In this document: positions 11,991 to 24,400 of the stretch, one piece after another
Position numbering within the stretch: position 1 is the stretch's first letter
How the letters are laid out: each line of letters starts with the position of its first letter
Assembly: GCA_036244855.1 (NCBI GenBank)
Contig: BQKZ01004053.1
Coordinates: 1-62,813 of the forward strand
Source of the DNA: Temnopleurus reevesii
Lineage: Eukaryota > Echinodermata > Echinoidea > Temnopleuroida > Temnopleuridae
Direction: 5' to 3'
DNA length: 62,813 nucleotides
Translations under genes and position numbers: made by a program
The notes under the pieces: model-generated
Seen by the model: the letters and a program-made list of their open reading frames with translations, nothing else
Database searches by the model: none
What the model was told of the DNA's origin: nothing

Positions 11991-14900
11991 TTTTATTTCT
12001 CCTTATTTTCCTTTGATTATATGCTCCATAATAATGGTAACTGATATAATTTGTTACCTTCAGCATGTGTATATAGCCGGTACAAGGAAGGACGTAAATA
12101 TTCAGAATTGAATGAGAAACGCCTTTAAATCTAAATTCATTCATCATCATCATCGACATCTACACGGAGCGGTGTTTCGTTCTGAAACATGGTTTCAATT
12201 TACCTCCCAACGATTCTGTTTCAGTTTCAAACTACGTCCTCATATATTCGTAAATGTATCATGACATATTTCGAAGAAACTTGGGGAGTAATGCCCCATC
12301 ACCCGTCTCGGACCAGATGGAAGCCGCATGATTTCTCATGCTGTTCAAAGACTCGAGCTGATGAAATAACTGAAAGAGTTACTGGGGGTTTAATTTTTTT
12401 ATTTTTTATTTTATTTTATTTATTTATTTTTTTTTTAATTTATTTAGTTTTTTTAGGGGGGGGCGTTGCAAGTAAAATGTTTATAATGTAAGCCAAATAC
12501 CCCCCCCCCGAAAAAAAGGAGAGGTCTTTAGCAAATTTTGCGCCAGATTTAGACCCCATATCTCTTTAGCGTATCATTGATAGTGGTCGTGTCTTCTGCA
12601 TTTTTATTGCTCATTTTATTGCACACTCCCGCATCAAACATGTCAAAAACCTTATGCAACTAACTAGCCTCATATTGTCACCAACATTCTACATTTCAGA
12701 CGTACGCTGTAGATTTACGAAGCACATCTAATTTTATCATGGATTCAATGAAGCCTAGTAATGGATAGACCCAGTCTAAATTTATCTCGGCCATCATTCT
12801 AGCCCTTGACCTATGGTGGTCGGCGATGCCGTGTTCCGTAATCGAGTTAGGTCTTGCATTCCGACATAGCAATCATCACTGATGGTTTTACTTCATTACC
12901 AGTCGGTGGAGAACCATCAGCCATCAAGAATATCATCCGATGAAATTAGACACGAGTAAAAATCTCACTCTCTTATAGATGGCTGAGGTGCCAATCGTTT
13001 TAGAATGTGAATGGTGCTTATTCTTACGTAAATTCGAGACTCTCTTCACAAGTAAATAGCTGAGTTTATTATGGTTGTTACTACCATGCTTTCTCTAACA
13101 AGCATTTTCGTTATTTACATTTCTATTTTTACCTCGTGCTTAAATTCCTGATCTGGACGGCTTCCACTCTTCAAGAAAGACGAGCAATACGCCCCAAACT
13201 GCTAGAGGAATTTCCACTAGTTTTCGAGGAAACGAAACATCAACTTGAGGGATAGGACAAATACAATACATGTATATGAGGGTGACTGGAAATCTCATTT
13301 TCTTTAGTTTTTATCATATTTTGAATGGCCACTGTAAACAAGTGAAATTAAATTTGCTGTTAATACAATAAACACCGGTCTCAGCAACGCCTCTATAACC
13401 TGCCATTATATAAACCCCTCATTATGGGTTCATGTAGAAAGGGAAACTTATTTCAAACCATTATGCACTTAGCAGACAGGGAGTCAATGCAACAAAGTTG
13501 GATTACGCTAAGTTCCCATCTCCTATGGCATCATGCCTAGAATAGTACATGAAACTTCCATTTACTGATATCACGTGGTTGGCTTTATCAAGTTTATCGG
13601 GAGCTGAATTTACTGGAAACCGATGCTGTACATTTGAATAGGCTTATGAAATCGGAAGGCTTTAGGGCTTGAGTAAAATAAATGCTTGAATATTATATCG
13701 ACGAAGTTTGTTTGGGTGTTATCTGCGATTGGCACATCTGAACCTTGTTCTTCATAAAAGATAAACTCAACTCAACACCTTCCATGCCTTATAGAGCTTT
13801 GTTAACATGTGAATAGCTTTAAGTTAATCAATACCCCCATTATGATTATAATGCCTTATTTTGAAATTGATATTGAAAGGATCTCCATGACAACACCAAT
13901 TCCACGGGGCAGCCCAGGGGCTAAATCACAGCATGCTTTACATCGCAAATTATGCTAGGACGGTCTTCATATTTTACTAACAAATATGAAATATTTTCCT
14001 TTTTAAAAGGTGTTTTCGACGTGTTATTATCATTGTAAAATGCAAGCCACACAATAGTCTTTATATTTTCAAACGTGTAAATGAATGTCAAACACGGTAC
14101 CACGCCATCTTATTATCCTCATATTAGTTCTTAATGGATGAATCTGTATGGATTCGTAAAAGTGCAATAACTCATCTCTGTTGACTAATTATTTTACCCT
14201 CCTCCTGTCCCCCGTCCCGCCCACTCTGCTTTGGAATTCAATTCAGGAATTTCAAAGACTTTTTATGATTTTGAGGGGAAAAAATCGTGAAATTTATTCC
14301 TTATTGATGTTAAAGCGTGACATGATTACATGCGGGACACGAGCCGGGCATGCACCTCTAAAAATATGCACTCCTAACTAAAATGAAAATGTATTTAAAA
14401 AACTGTAGATTTGAAAACCTTTCATGTTGGATATTAACATTTTGGATGAAAACTTTCATAGAACTGTTCTAAATGCTTCGTTTTAGTCAACCCAACGGAC
14501 CCCTATCCATCTTTTGTAGAATTGTACTATGATTTGGAAGGAACACTTCGTAGCACCTGTTTTTGTCTTAGAATTATGGAAATAGTGTGTATTGGGGGTT
14601 GTAGTAATATTATCCACACTGCAATAGGCTTGCACGAAAGTGAATAAGTGAAGGGTCTGCAGCCCCAGCAGCCCCCTCACCCCAATGTCTGCGGTCCCTG
14701 AAAAAAAAGTTAATTTCTTTTAGTGTGTGACGGTAAAAAGGTGCTTCAATTCACAAGTATTTTATCCCAGATACTAATGTCTTCTTTATAACAGCAACAC
14801 TTTACGTCTGAAGGAAAACCTTTCAAATTACGACTCGACACCTTCAGAATTTACCTGCTTTGTTCAATCTACAAATATTTATTATACTCCTGTACAGAAC

Positions 14901-15519
14901 GTGCGTAATATCACGAATCCAAACTCTGGCGGGTCAGGATTCCACATTGCAAAATAAAAACACACCTCGTGTAAAGAAAGCAAAGTTTTCGGTCAAAATA
15001 CTCTGATTTTTAGCAATACCCCAGACAGAACTAGATTCAGACGTGTTACCATAATGGTATTTGATATTTTTGACATTCGTGACAGTCCATCAATTTCCAG
15101 TAGGATTCACTCAATGATTTGACATTTCCGAATCCAGAATTAATGATTCATGATGCATGAACTGTTTTGGAAGAAAATTAGACTAATCTGGATGATTTAA
15201 AACCCTCGATTGCACCCGCTTGCTTTCTTATTATCATAGTATTGATAGTATTTTTCACACGTTTTAATCACAAATAACGGAAAATTTATTGGGAAAATAT
15301 CAATTCTGAAGATTGACATAGCAATTCAACCATACATGATATCAGGCAAAACATCTGTTTTCGTTCTTATAATGTGGCACTCATTTTCATTCCCTTCCAT
15401 TATAGGCGAGACATTGCATATAGTCATGTATAGATATTTGGCAGGCCCACATCCCAATTTTCTCGAGTCTTCGACATGTTTATATCTCTCGGTGGGTTGT
15501 CTCGTCCCATATGTATACT

Positions 15520-15800
15520 CCTCCCCACTTTCCTCCTCCTCTTGCCCCTTCTCCCCTCCTCCCCTTTTCCTCCCCTTCTCCTACCCCTCCCTCCTATTCC
15601 ATCTCCTGCTTCTCATCATCACCATCCTCTTTCTCCTCCTACTCCTCCTCCTCCTCCTACCCCTTCTCCCCTCCTCTCCTTTTCCTCCCCTCCTCCTATC
15701 CCTCCCTCCTATTCCATTTCCTTCTTCTCATCATCATCATTATCCTGTTTCTCCTCCTACTCCTCCTCCTCCTCCTCCTCCTCCTCCTTTTCTTTATTTT
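15520..15800. repeat. Polypyrimidine minisatellite, about 2 copies of a 115-bp unit
   Basis: Almost pure C/T on the + strand. The block that starts ccccttctcccctcct at 15545 recurs at 15660, and both copies contain the same later landmarks (ccctccctcctattccat, cttctcatcatca). A (CTC)n run closes each copy. Overlapping open frames here are low-complexity artefacts. Mirror-like homopyrimidine DNA of this length can form triplex structures (known property; not shown here). Confidence 0.85.
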
Positions 15801-16734
15801 CTTCTTGCTGTTTTACTTCCCCTATTTATTCTTGATCTTATTGATTTTGCCATGTGGAGAAGCTTAGATCTCTGTAAAATTCCTGCTGAGATTTGAATTC
15901 TTGACCTCGCACAAGATAACACAGCAGGACCACTAAACTATATTCGGCAAGCATTATCATTATCATAAACTCGTGCCGATCTAATGCTATATGCACATTT
16001 TCATCATTATTTTATCCCGTTCATTTTCCAATTCCCCACCCACATGGAGAAAAAGGACACTTTAACTAGACCAAAGAGCTGATCAACGTGTGCTAAGGAT
16101 CTAATACAAACCATTGATTATAACTGTCTAGTTTAGTCACTTTCTTAAAAACTGTAGCACGAGATCACTCATAAAAAGGATTTTTCCCATAAAGTAAAAA
16201 CGAATTGTCGGAAGGATGGGTTCGTTCCAGAAGTACTCAGTTAACAGGAATTTAAAGTCTCTTTCGTTTCACTTTATATATGTCATGTATTTTTTAGTGC
16301 CGTAGTCAAGAGGGATCGTCAACCACGTTCCAAATAATATCCTCACATTTATTTGTGTAGAAAACATGCAGTATATTAACTAACACGTCATCAGATTACA
16401 GAGCATCGATTTAATTTATCATACACATGCATGGAACTGGTTAATTTTGTTGAGCTATCTTATCATCGTTAATTTATTGAATTACTGTTCTTATCATCGT
16501 TGTTATCAAACTTTATCCCTTTTGAAATAATAATTTGTAATTTGGGCCTTTTTTTTTTTAACAAAGACTAAATTGAGATTTCAATGTTTTGTGAATACAG
16601 TCAGGCGTCTTGCATGCTCAGACTTTGCCTTTTACGATCCATATTTCAGATGCATTGCATGTCTATCAATTGTATTTTTACTGTGATTATGTTTGATAAT
16701 GCAGACATAAATTTAAACTGATCAGGGGCCTGTA
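15801..16734. other. Intergenic DNA, nothing recognisable
   Basis: AT-rich, with a T run at 16550-16559. No gene or repeat family recognised. Confidence 0.55.
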
Positions 16735-17047
16735 ACATAAAAGAGATACGATAGATTTTGCAATTAATCGTATCTCTATGGTACATGTTTTGCCATAGAC
16801 TTACGATAAATATTTATCGAAGTAAAAAATAGCTTGAGCTTTCGATTCTAGCAGAATCTTAATCATAAGCAAAATGGTCATCTTAATCATAAAATAAATG
16901 GTTCTTATGCTAGGATCGAAAGCTCAAGCTCTTTTTTACTTCATTTTACTCCACAGCTCTCCATTATTGGATAAGCAGTTTCAGCAGTTCTCGTTATATA
17001 TAAACATTTATCGTAAGATTAATTGCATCTTCTATGTTACAGGCCCC
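16735..17047. mobile_element. 313-bp foldback MITE (family C), full copy
   Basis: It begins ggggcctgtaacataa and ends in the inverse, ttctatgttacaggcccc. An inner pair of 35-bp near-perfect inverted repeats (gaagtaaaaaatagcttgag and its complement) sits around position 16820-16945. No ORF is present. The same termini occur at 41366-41417, and part of the inner arm occurs at 62582-62620. Confidence 0.85.
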
Positions 17048-17830
17048 AGAAATGTTGAGCCAACTTAAAAGTGCATATTTTGATCTACGCATGCGTGTAA
17101 GTTCGTGGTACTTACTTTGACGCATTGTGAGTGGCCAATGCGTAGCGCACGGTAGCAGACGACGTAACTTGTTGAACTTCAGTCATCGTTCATTCACAGC
17201 CAGCGTTTCAGCGACCAAAACTCTGTCATCTAGTGACTAACCTTTCATCAGCAGCGGACTCGAATTGCATCGAATGAGACTCAAGTGGTGTGGATCAGCT
17301 ACATGTGTTTAGAAATTTGGATTACGATTATGTATAATTAAAGGTGGACCAAAGTACCTAATGGAAGACAGGACTTTAAGAGGATATCGAGATGAGAAAA
17401 GACCAACCCATTTTATAGATCGAAGTTCTCGAGCGGTGGTCGCTTTGGTTTTGGATTAACCCTCAACAATAAAGAATATCGACGCTCTCTTCATTGACTA
17501 CAAACAACTCTCATGAGTCTATTTGTGACTATTATCTCGACAAAGCGGCTTGTCCATGCAGAAAATCAGCGCATCGATTTTCGTTCTTATTTCATCTTTG
17601 GGTTGTCAAAACTTATTTCCTTTTACCATTAGGTAACAAGTAAACCTATAAGAATTATTGTGAAAGTCTATTTTTTCTTGGAGAGACGAAGACCACAATT
17701 CTGGTAACTGGTATAAGCTTCCTTGCTCATGTAGATCAGTACTACTAATGAACAGTGAATTATAGGAACCACAAGCTTCGATGTAAGTTTAACTCTGTCG
17801 GTGAAGGGGACCAATAATTACAAAAACAAA
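17048..17830 (+). promoter_or_regulatory. Probable promoter and 5' leader of the NtA/TSP1 gene
   Basis: This stretch is richer in CpG than its surroundings. A CCAAT pentamer is at 17135-17139 and a TCAGTC initiator-like hexamer at 17179-17184. No TATA box was seen at the right spacing. The leader may contain an undetected intron. These motifs are short and could be chance; only the position directly upstream of the first coding exon supports the call. Confidence 0.3.
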
Positions 17831-18413
17831 ATGGCTAATGGAAAATCCATCTCGCGTCTTTCAGCGCAGTCACCAGGACGAATTTTCGTCGCAATTTTAC
17901 TTTCACTCGCAGTAGTTGACGGATGTGTACTGATGACTCTAACTGACTTTGAACCAATATCGGTGGAGAAAAGGACTGCATTAGCTGACGTGATCATCGC
18001 CGGAACCGTACTACGAGTTCATCAACGAGCGTGGGACACGACGTACCCTGCCGATGTACTCGTGGCTGACGTCTACAAAGGATACGAACTCTTCGATAAT
18101 GCGACGTCGTTGACCGAAGATGAAATCCAAGCGGAATATCGGAGTTATTACCCAAATGTCTATCGCATCAATAGATTTGGTGATCCAAGGAGATGTTGGG
18201 CCGAGGTGATCTCGGGGAAAAACTACATATTTTTCTTGACGACGAACCCGAGGCCGAACGACCTGGAGATGGCGTCGGAGGTCGACGAGGTCATCGACAT
18301 GACGATGATGATGACGAAGGATGGTTTAAAGCTCGAAGCGAGTCATGATGCGGTATCTGGGGCGTCTGTTGAATATGATGTGAAGACGGAGACGAATATC
18401 CTGAATATATTAG
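17831..18413 (+). CDS. Exon 1: signal peptide and agrin-type NtA domain
   Basis: The chosen start is ATG 17831 (context acaaaATGG, favourable); the frame is open upstream to 17801 but without another ATG. The N-terminus MANGKSISRLSAQSPGRIFV continues into AILLSLAVVDG, a signal peptide, with Cys immediately after, as in agrin. ALADVIIAGTVLRV aligns with the EANVVLTGTVEEI strand of agrin NtA. RFGDPRRCWAEVISGKNYIF aligns with [20 protein letters not shown], including the second conserved Cys. One glycosylation sequon (NAT) is present. Donor GTATGG follows a phase-1 G. This is an OB-fold/TIMP-like module that binds laminin in agrin; binding here is inference. Confidence 0.85.
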
Positions 18414-21400
18414 GTATGGTGTTGTCGGATTTTGTTTTTTGTTTGTTTTATTCTGACGTTTTCTTTTGAAGCGTTATAAGTATGTTCCTTATTTAATGTA
18501 AACATTCACCATGAACCATTGTGAAGAATAAACAACACTAATTGTATTGACTTATGTTCGTGATAGAGGATGATACATGCTTGATACACATTTTGAACTA
18601 AATGTGCTAAAAGGAGAATAGAATGTGCAATATGTGTGAAAAGGGGCAATGCCATTTCTGCATAATCACACCGTCATTAATCGTATACCGTAACCACTGC
18701 ACAAGCGAGTTTTCGTTTTAAAATGTAAACTGTAATGACATTTACTATGGTTCGGTTCGTGTGACTCGATGGTAAGGAGGTCTTCCACATGACCACAAGT
18801 TGCAATATTTCCTCATGAAAAACATTTTAGAAAAATATCAATTTAATCTGTTTTATTGGATATTAATTCAACTCATTGTATGTTTACAATGTGAAGAGAG
18901 TGGGTTTTTGCGATTATCGCTCCTTACCCCCGCCCCCTCTCTCCAAAAAAGAACGATACAGAGTGCGAGACTCCAGCAAGACTTGAATAATGGTGCCCGC
19001 TGTTAGTGGCAATGGCAATTTGATTTTACCATTTTATGTGATGATAGGGATTGGCGAACTTTTCATATTATCAATCCAAATTGTTCTAGGATGTTCTAGG
19101 ATCTGTAGAAAATCAAAAAATGAAACAACGAAATATGTTTGAAATCACGACAGTCTCGTATTCAAATCACCTCGAAATGACCTCTTTTTCTTGAAAGAGG
19201 TCCTCTCATAAGAAATACCATGCAGGAAAACATACCATCAAAGTAGTTGCCATTGATTCGCCTTTCAGTCTGTATTACGTCTCATTATATCAATTACAAG
19301 AATAGTGTATTGGCAGAATTTACCCAACTCTGTGATAACCTTGTAACTGATGGTTAAACAGATAATCATCAATTAGGAAGATTCTAGACATAAAATTGCA
19401 AGGTCTACAAGACTCTGCAGTGTCATTTGGGGTCATTGATATACATTCTTTATGCTACTCAACAATGTTTGATAGATTTTGCCCAGTTTTTTAAGATTAT
19501 CAGCCGGGTATGCAAGTGCCATATCAGATAATTATTTCCTGGGTGATAACTCGCTAAACGCTATATAATTGGGTATATACCAAATAAATGTGAGTGTGGT
19601 ATGAGACAAGATTTATTCCTTAAAATTATTTTGACCATCACTATCTTGTACATTGTATTATCAACACACTATTAATCAAACATGCAATACATGTGTTTCA
19701 CAGTGTTAAATGAATGTGTGATTTTATGGTACAATGCCTTTGCATTGGGAGGTTTTAGATATTTTTGTCATAAATCCTCTGCTTTTGTTGCACTCAAATA
19801 TAATAATAATAACAAGTACAGTAGGAGTATACTATCACAATAGTACTACTTCAAATAAATACTTATCCCAGTATATTGTCACCTTGAACGATAAGATCAA
19901 ATTAACTGTATATATTCATCATCATGATTTATCCTATTTACCAACAATAAAACTTACAGGTAGTAACTAAAAGAGCACACTACAATATAAATCAGAAAAA
20001 TATGTTAATTGCAATATGTATATTTGTGATATTTGTACGCTATAACAATCCAAATAGAACAGTTTTGTTGATGGGCCCAATCGTTATAATTTATCAGGTT
20101 TTGTACAAGTATTAGGTCGTCATGACATATATTCTGTCTGCATGTGCTATTTCAACCTTCAGTTGTCAAAAATAGGTGTGTAATTCTACATAAAATCCAT
20201 TTGAACTGATAATAAACATAAATGATTGCTTACAAAATTAGCTGGAACCACTTTTGACCAAACCAATTACACGGGTAACCTATCATTTGTTTTCTCAAGG
20301 CCCTTCTTTATGACGAAAGCTCAACGGAACGAATTCAAGAATGGTAATTTTCGCAATCTATTGTAATTCTAACGAGCTTCAGATACACCGTTATTGATGA
20401 TAATCACCATTTGATTTATAGAAGAATAATCTCAAGTGGAAATGGAAGCAATTCATTTCATTCTTAGATCGAACAATCGAGTGTTCCCTTTCACTGGACA
20501 TTTTATTACCCGTATAATTTTCACTGACGATTATCACTCATTGTAAGATTTGACAACTCGAAATACCGGTTGCTCTTTATTTCGTTTAACTTTCGGAAGC
20601 GATATTTCACAACAAATACCGTAGTGATCTAACGTTCTGGATCTTTTGTACGTCTGCTTCGCACCTATTACCATTTTATTCAAAATACAGAGATGTTTGA
20701 CAATATTTCCGACTCAGAGATTTTTGTTTACATATAAATAGAGCTATAAAGTCTTATTTCGAAACCTATCATAATTATGTTAAGAAGATAAACTTCATTA
20801 TAAAAACTATATGAATACTGGTCATTTTTGGTTGTTATAAGTAAATATCGTTTAATATGAGGAATTAGCAGACATGGTAGACCAGCAACTTCCCCCGTCT
20901 TATTGACCACATTAAAATGTAATGTTATATCTAAATATGTGTGAACGAAGACGCAAGATCACATGAAAGGGCTGTAACGTTCTTCTTGATTAATATTAGA
21001 TATTAAAATAATTTCACACGTTGTGCAAAGGGGCGTTTGGCCCAATGGGAGGAGCGCAAGAGTGGTAAAAATCTGCATACCATCGCAAGAGTTCACTTTA
21101 TACCCGAAGTGACATGATACATGTAACGAGCACTGTCTTTTGAAGTGAGATAGGTTGTCGAAAGAAGAATGTTTCCCATAATACAGCACCACCTGTCCCG
21201 GGAAGGCATCAAAATATTTTCATGGGTTCGGATGTCACGACGGTGATGTCGATCGCTTCGTCATACGAATAGCGATCCCACCTCGGCCATTAACATGACA
21301 TTGATGAGATGAATATGATGAAGGCGTTGATTAGAAGAAGACAGCCAGGTGGAAAGGGGGATGAAAAATTACTTGTAGACCTTGGTTTAGGGCCACGGCC

Positions 21401-24400
21401 CATGCGCCCCCGCATTCAGCGATGTCGAATATGATTTGACAACCAGGGGTGTGACTGGCTATTAGTGTTGCTCCCCCCCCCCCTCCCCGCCTCCTTTCAC
21501 GGCGAAGAAAGTGCCCCCACTCCCCACTCACCTGTGAGGAGCAGATAATGAGAGGGGGGGGGGTGATATGCGCATATGAACACTAACACATTCATTTATA
21601 TACTGAATAGATAATAAAGTGAAAAAGATATCAAATTTGACACAAACGTCGAATAGTTGTCAGTGTAGATTTCGTCAAACAGACAAACAAACCAAAAGGT
21701 TTGCGGAAACATTGTCTTTGAATAGAAATGCCCCATCAGTGTCGATTGCACCCCCCCCCCTCCCTCCTCACACAAACACATTCTTGATAATTACGACTTA
21801 AAAAGTAGCTTTTGCAGATCAAATTTAACGTAAATTGTGGCATGACAGACAATAAGATCATTAAAAACGGACATACTAGAATTATTGTAAATCAAATCTG
21901 AGGTATTTGTACTTTAACAGAAAAGCTAAGATCAAAGCTTGTCGTCACTTTGCGCTATTTGATTTACCAATGTTTTCACACCATCATTCAACGTCAAAGC
22001 TATGAATGCAAGATGAGCGGGAAGGGTTATTTATGTCAGTCGGGGGAACCATGTTTGTTTGATCAAATCTATGCTCAACTGCTTCCATGTTCATATTTTA
22101 TACTTTGTTGATACATGTTCTGTCTGGCAGCAATTTCATTGCATTTTTCTCTTTTCTTGCGTCGAATTATTGGCTCGGTCCCTTTATCTATTTCTACATG
22201 TGCCGTGATTATCTCTCTATAAGACCCTCTAAAACTATTTCTGCCACTCACAATATTCAACCCATAAAAAAGGAAATATTACTGAGGAAAGACAATTCTC
22301 AAAGTATGTCGTTCTCGTTTCTGTATTGCCAAAATTAGTACAATTGTTTGCCATGGAATACAATACCAATATGGAATTCTTTGTTTGTAGCTCATATTAT
22401 CTCTTAATGAGTATATAAAGCAATGATGGGTATTTGTTTAAAGATATTATAGCACTTTTGGCTGGAAGATTCACAAAGAGAGGGCTAATGATTGTTTGAT
22501 TAAACAAAGTCTAATCGTAGACAGGGGTCATTTTCACAGTGTAAACTTGGGCTAAATATTACCAAGACTTGAAGACAGGTATTCCCGTTCATTTACTAGT
22601 TTTCTCCATGTTGAAAAAGAGGATATTACAAAAGTATTGTCAAGGTTTTATGTATCGCACGTCGTATACGTTTCTGAAAAACATATGACTATTAGGGATT
22701 GTTTACATGAAATTCTTATTTTGTCTGGATGTTCACAATCTCAAAGTTTACATTATGAAAAAAAAAGAACTTCAGGGAACATTTGTAATCTTTGCAATCT
22801 TGACTAAACTCCTTGCACAAGACACTTCAAAAGGTTCAAAGTAAGTTTCAGGGGCGGATCCAGGATTTTTCTGTAGGGGCAATAGCTATAGGGGACGAAC
22901 ACATATTTCTTCCTATTTGACAAACTAAATTGGGGAAAGGGAAAAGAAAGATAAAAGAAAGATATATGCACAGCCGATGTCTCTCCATAAAGTTTGTTAT
23001 ATAGCGCGTGATTGGGGAACAGTGAAGAAACACGATCCATTCCCTCCTAGTTCTGCCTAGGCTATATCTAACTCTTCGGCTGTCGGCTTTTGACATGCTA
23101 GACTTCTATTAATACACTGTAATATCATCCCACAGTCATGTACAACCAACATAAAATTACTTATCATCTTATCTTTACCATTTTTATTGTACTCTATAAC
23201 CAAGATATCAGACCACCAAAGAATATTCAGCATTAGACTCCCGATCCATTCCATCTTCTGAAATGTTGCTCAAATCATCACGGCAGAGAACGAGGAACAA
23301 TTTTTTTCGGATGATAAATCATGGTTTCATCAAACAAATGTGGCATGCTTTGATTTACGTCTCGCGACCCTATATCTCTATTTACATGTTAGAGAGAGAA
23401 TTGTTGATATTTGGTCGATATGTATTATCTCATTGTATATACACTATAAATGGTGTCAAGAAAAGTCATGGCCGTGATCGTGAAACCATTGGCTTGTTCA
23501 GAGGTAACCAGGGATTTTACCCACTTCATCACATATATTCCTTGTCATGCACTCCGCAAATCAACTGCAACTTTGCAAGCTGTAACGCGCATTTTCATTC
23601 GAGCACGGTATGCGAATCTAACAAGACGCGCATGAAACAATGACTTTGATTGGCGCGTTCCGATCATCTGCAACTTGCGATCAATTGCAACTTTTGAACA
23701 ACACCCCCTTATTAGACAAAATGGTGCAAATCGGAACCGTTTTGTTACAGATTATTTGAAGATTAATACTGGGAACCATTCCATAGGTGCTCAAGAATCG
23801 TAAAGGGCTCTGCAAATTTAAAGACTTTTAGAAGATTGAGCGAACCTTTAAAATGTAGAACCCTTTATGGATTTTGTTTTCAAAGAGTATGTTTACAATT
23901 CGATACAGCTTCAGGCGAGTTCGTAGAATATTCCAGCATGCCCAGGGAGATGCAAAATGCACGACTTAAGACAATATTTCACATTATAATACCACTTTGA
24001 AGCAATCGATTCAATGAATTCTGTACGTGTTACTCTAAGGCCCCGTGAAGAACCCTGCAAATAATTTTTTTTTTCTATTTCTATAGAAAAAAAACACACC
24101 TTCATCCTAAATTTAGTGTGGTGCGTAAAAGAAAGGAGCGTTCAATTTGACGTAAAATGGGAGTCAGAAATGCTGCAATTCATTCATGCATTGCACTAAA
24201 GTACAAAGAGTTGAACAATTTTTGTTACAAGAAAAGTAGACAAACTTTTGTTGTTGCTTTTTTTCATTTAAAAATGATATAGCAACATCAATTTTGCATG
24301 CATTTCAGAAAGAACTATGTCAATGCCACATTTTGAATATTCTTGTATTGATCAATGTTTCAACAAATTCATTACGTGAAAAAGGAATTCGCCACATTGC

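Larger units (their letters stand above)
9471..15500. other. Intergenic region, few features
   Basis: About 6 kb of AT-rich DNA between the Lifeguard 3' end and the next gene. It holds a (CAA)n repeat (11148-11170), a perfect 20-bp tandem repeat (11332-11371), (ATC)n (11965-11990), a T-rich run ending in poly-G (12390-12464) and a poly-C run (12500-12508). No supported coding region was found on either strand. Confidence 0.55.

Noticed and set aside
15336..15896. A 186-codon + frame and two overlapping long frames
   Set aside because: They are open only because the DNA is a C/T-rich minisatellite. All three frames are open together and the products are low-complexity Ser/Pro/Leu runs.
17801..17830. 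Upstream GTG as start of gene 2
   Set aside because: Animal nuclear genes start at ATG almost always. ATG 17831 has a good context and leads directly into the signal peptide.
23263..23643. A 126-codon + frame in intron 1
   Set aside because: The product resembles no family I know and a second overlapping frame is equally open. Probably chance.
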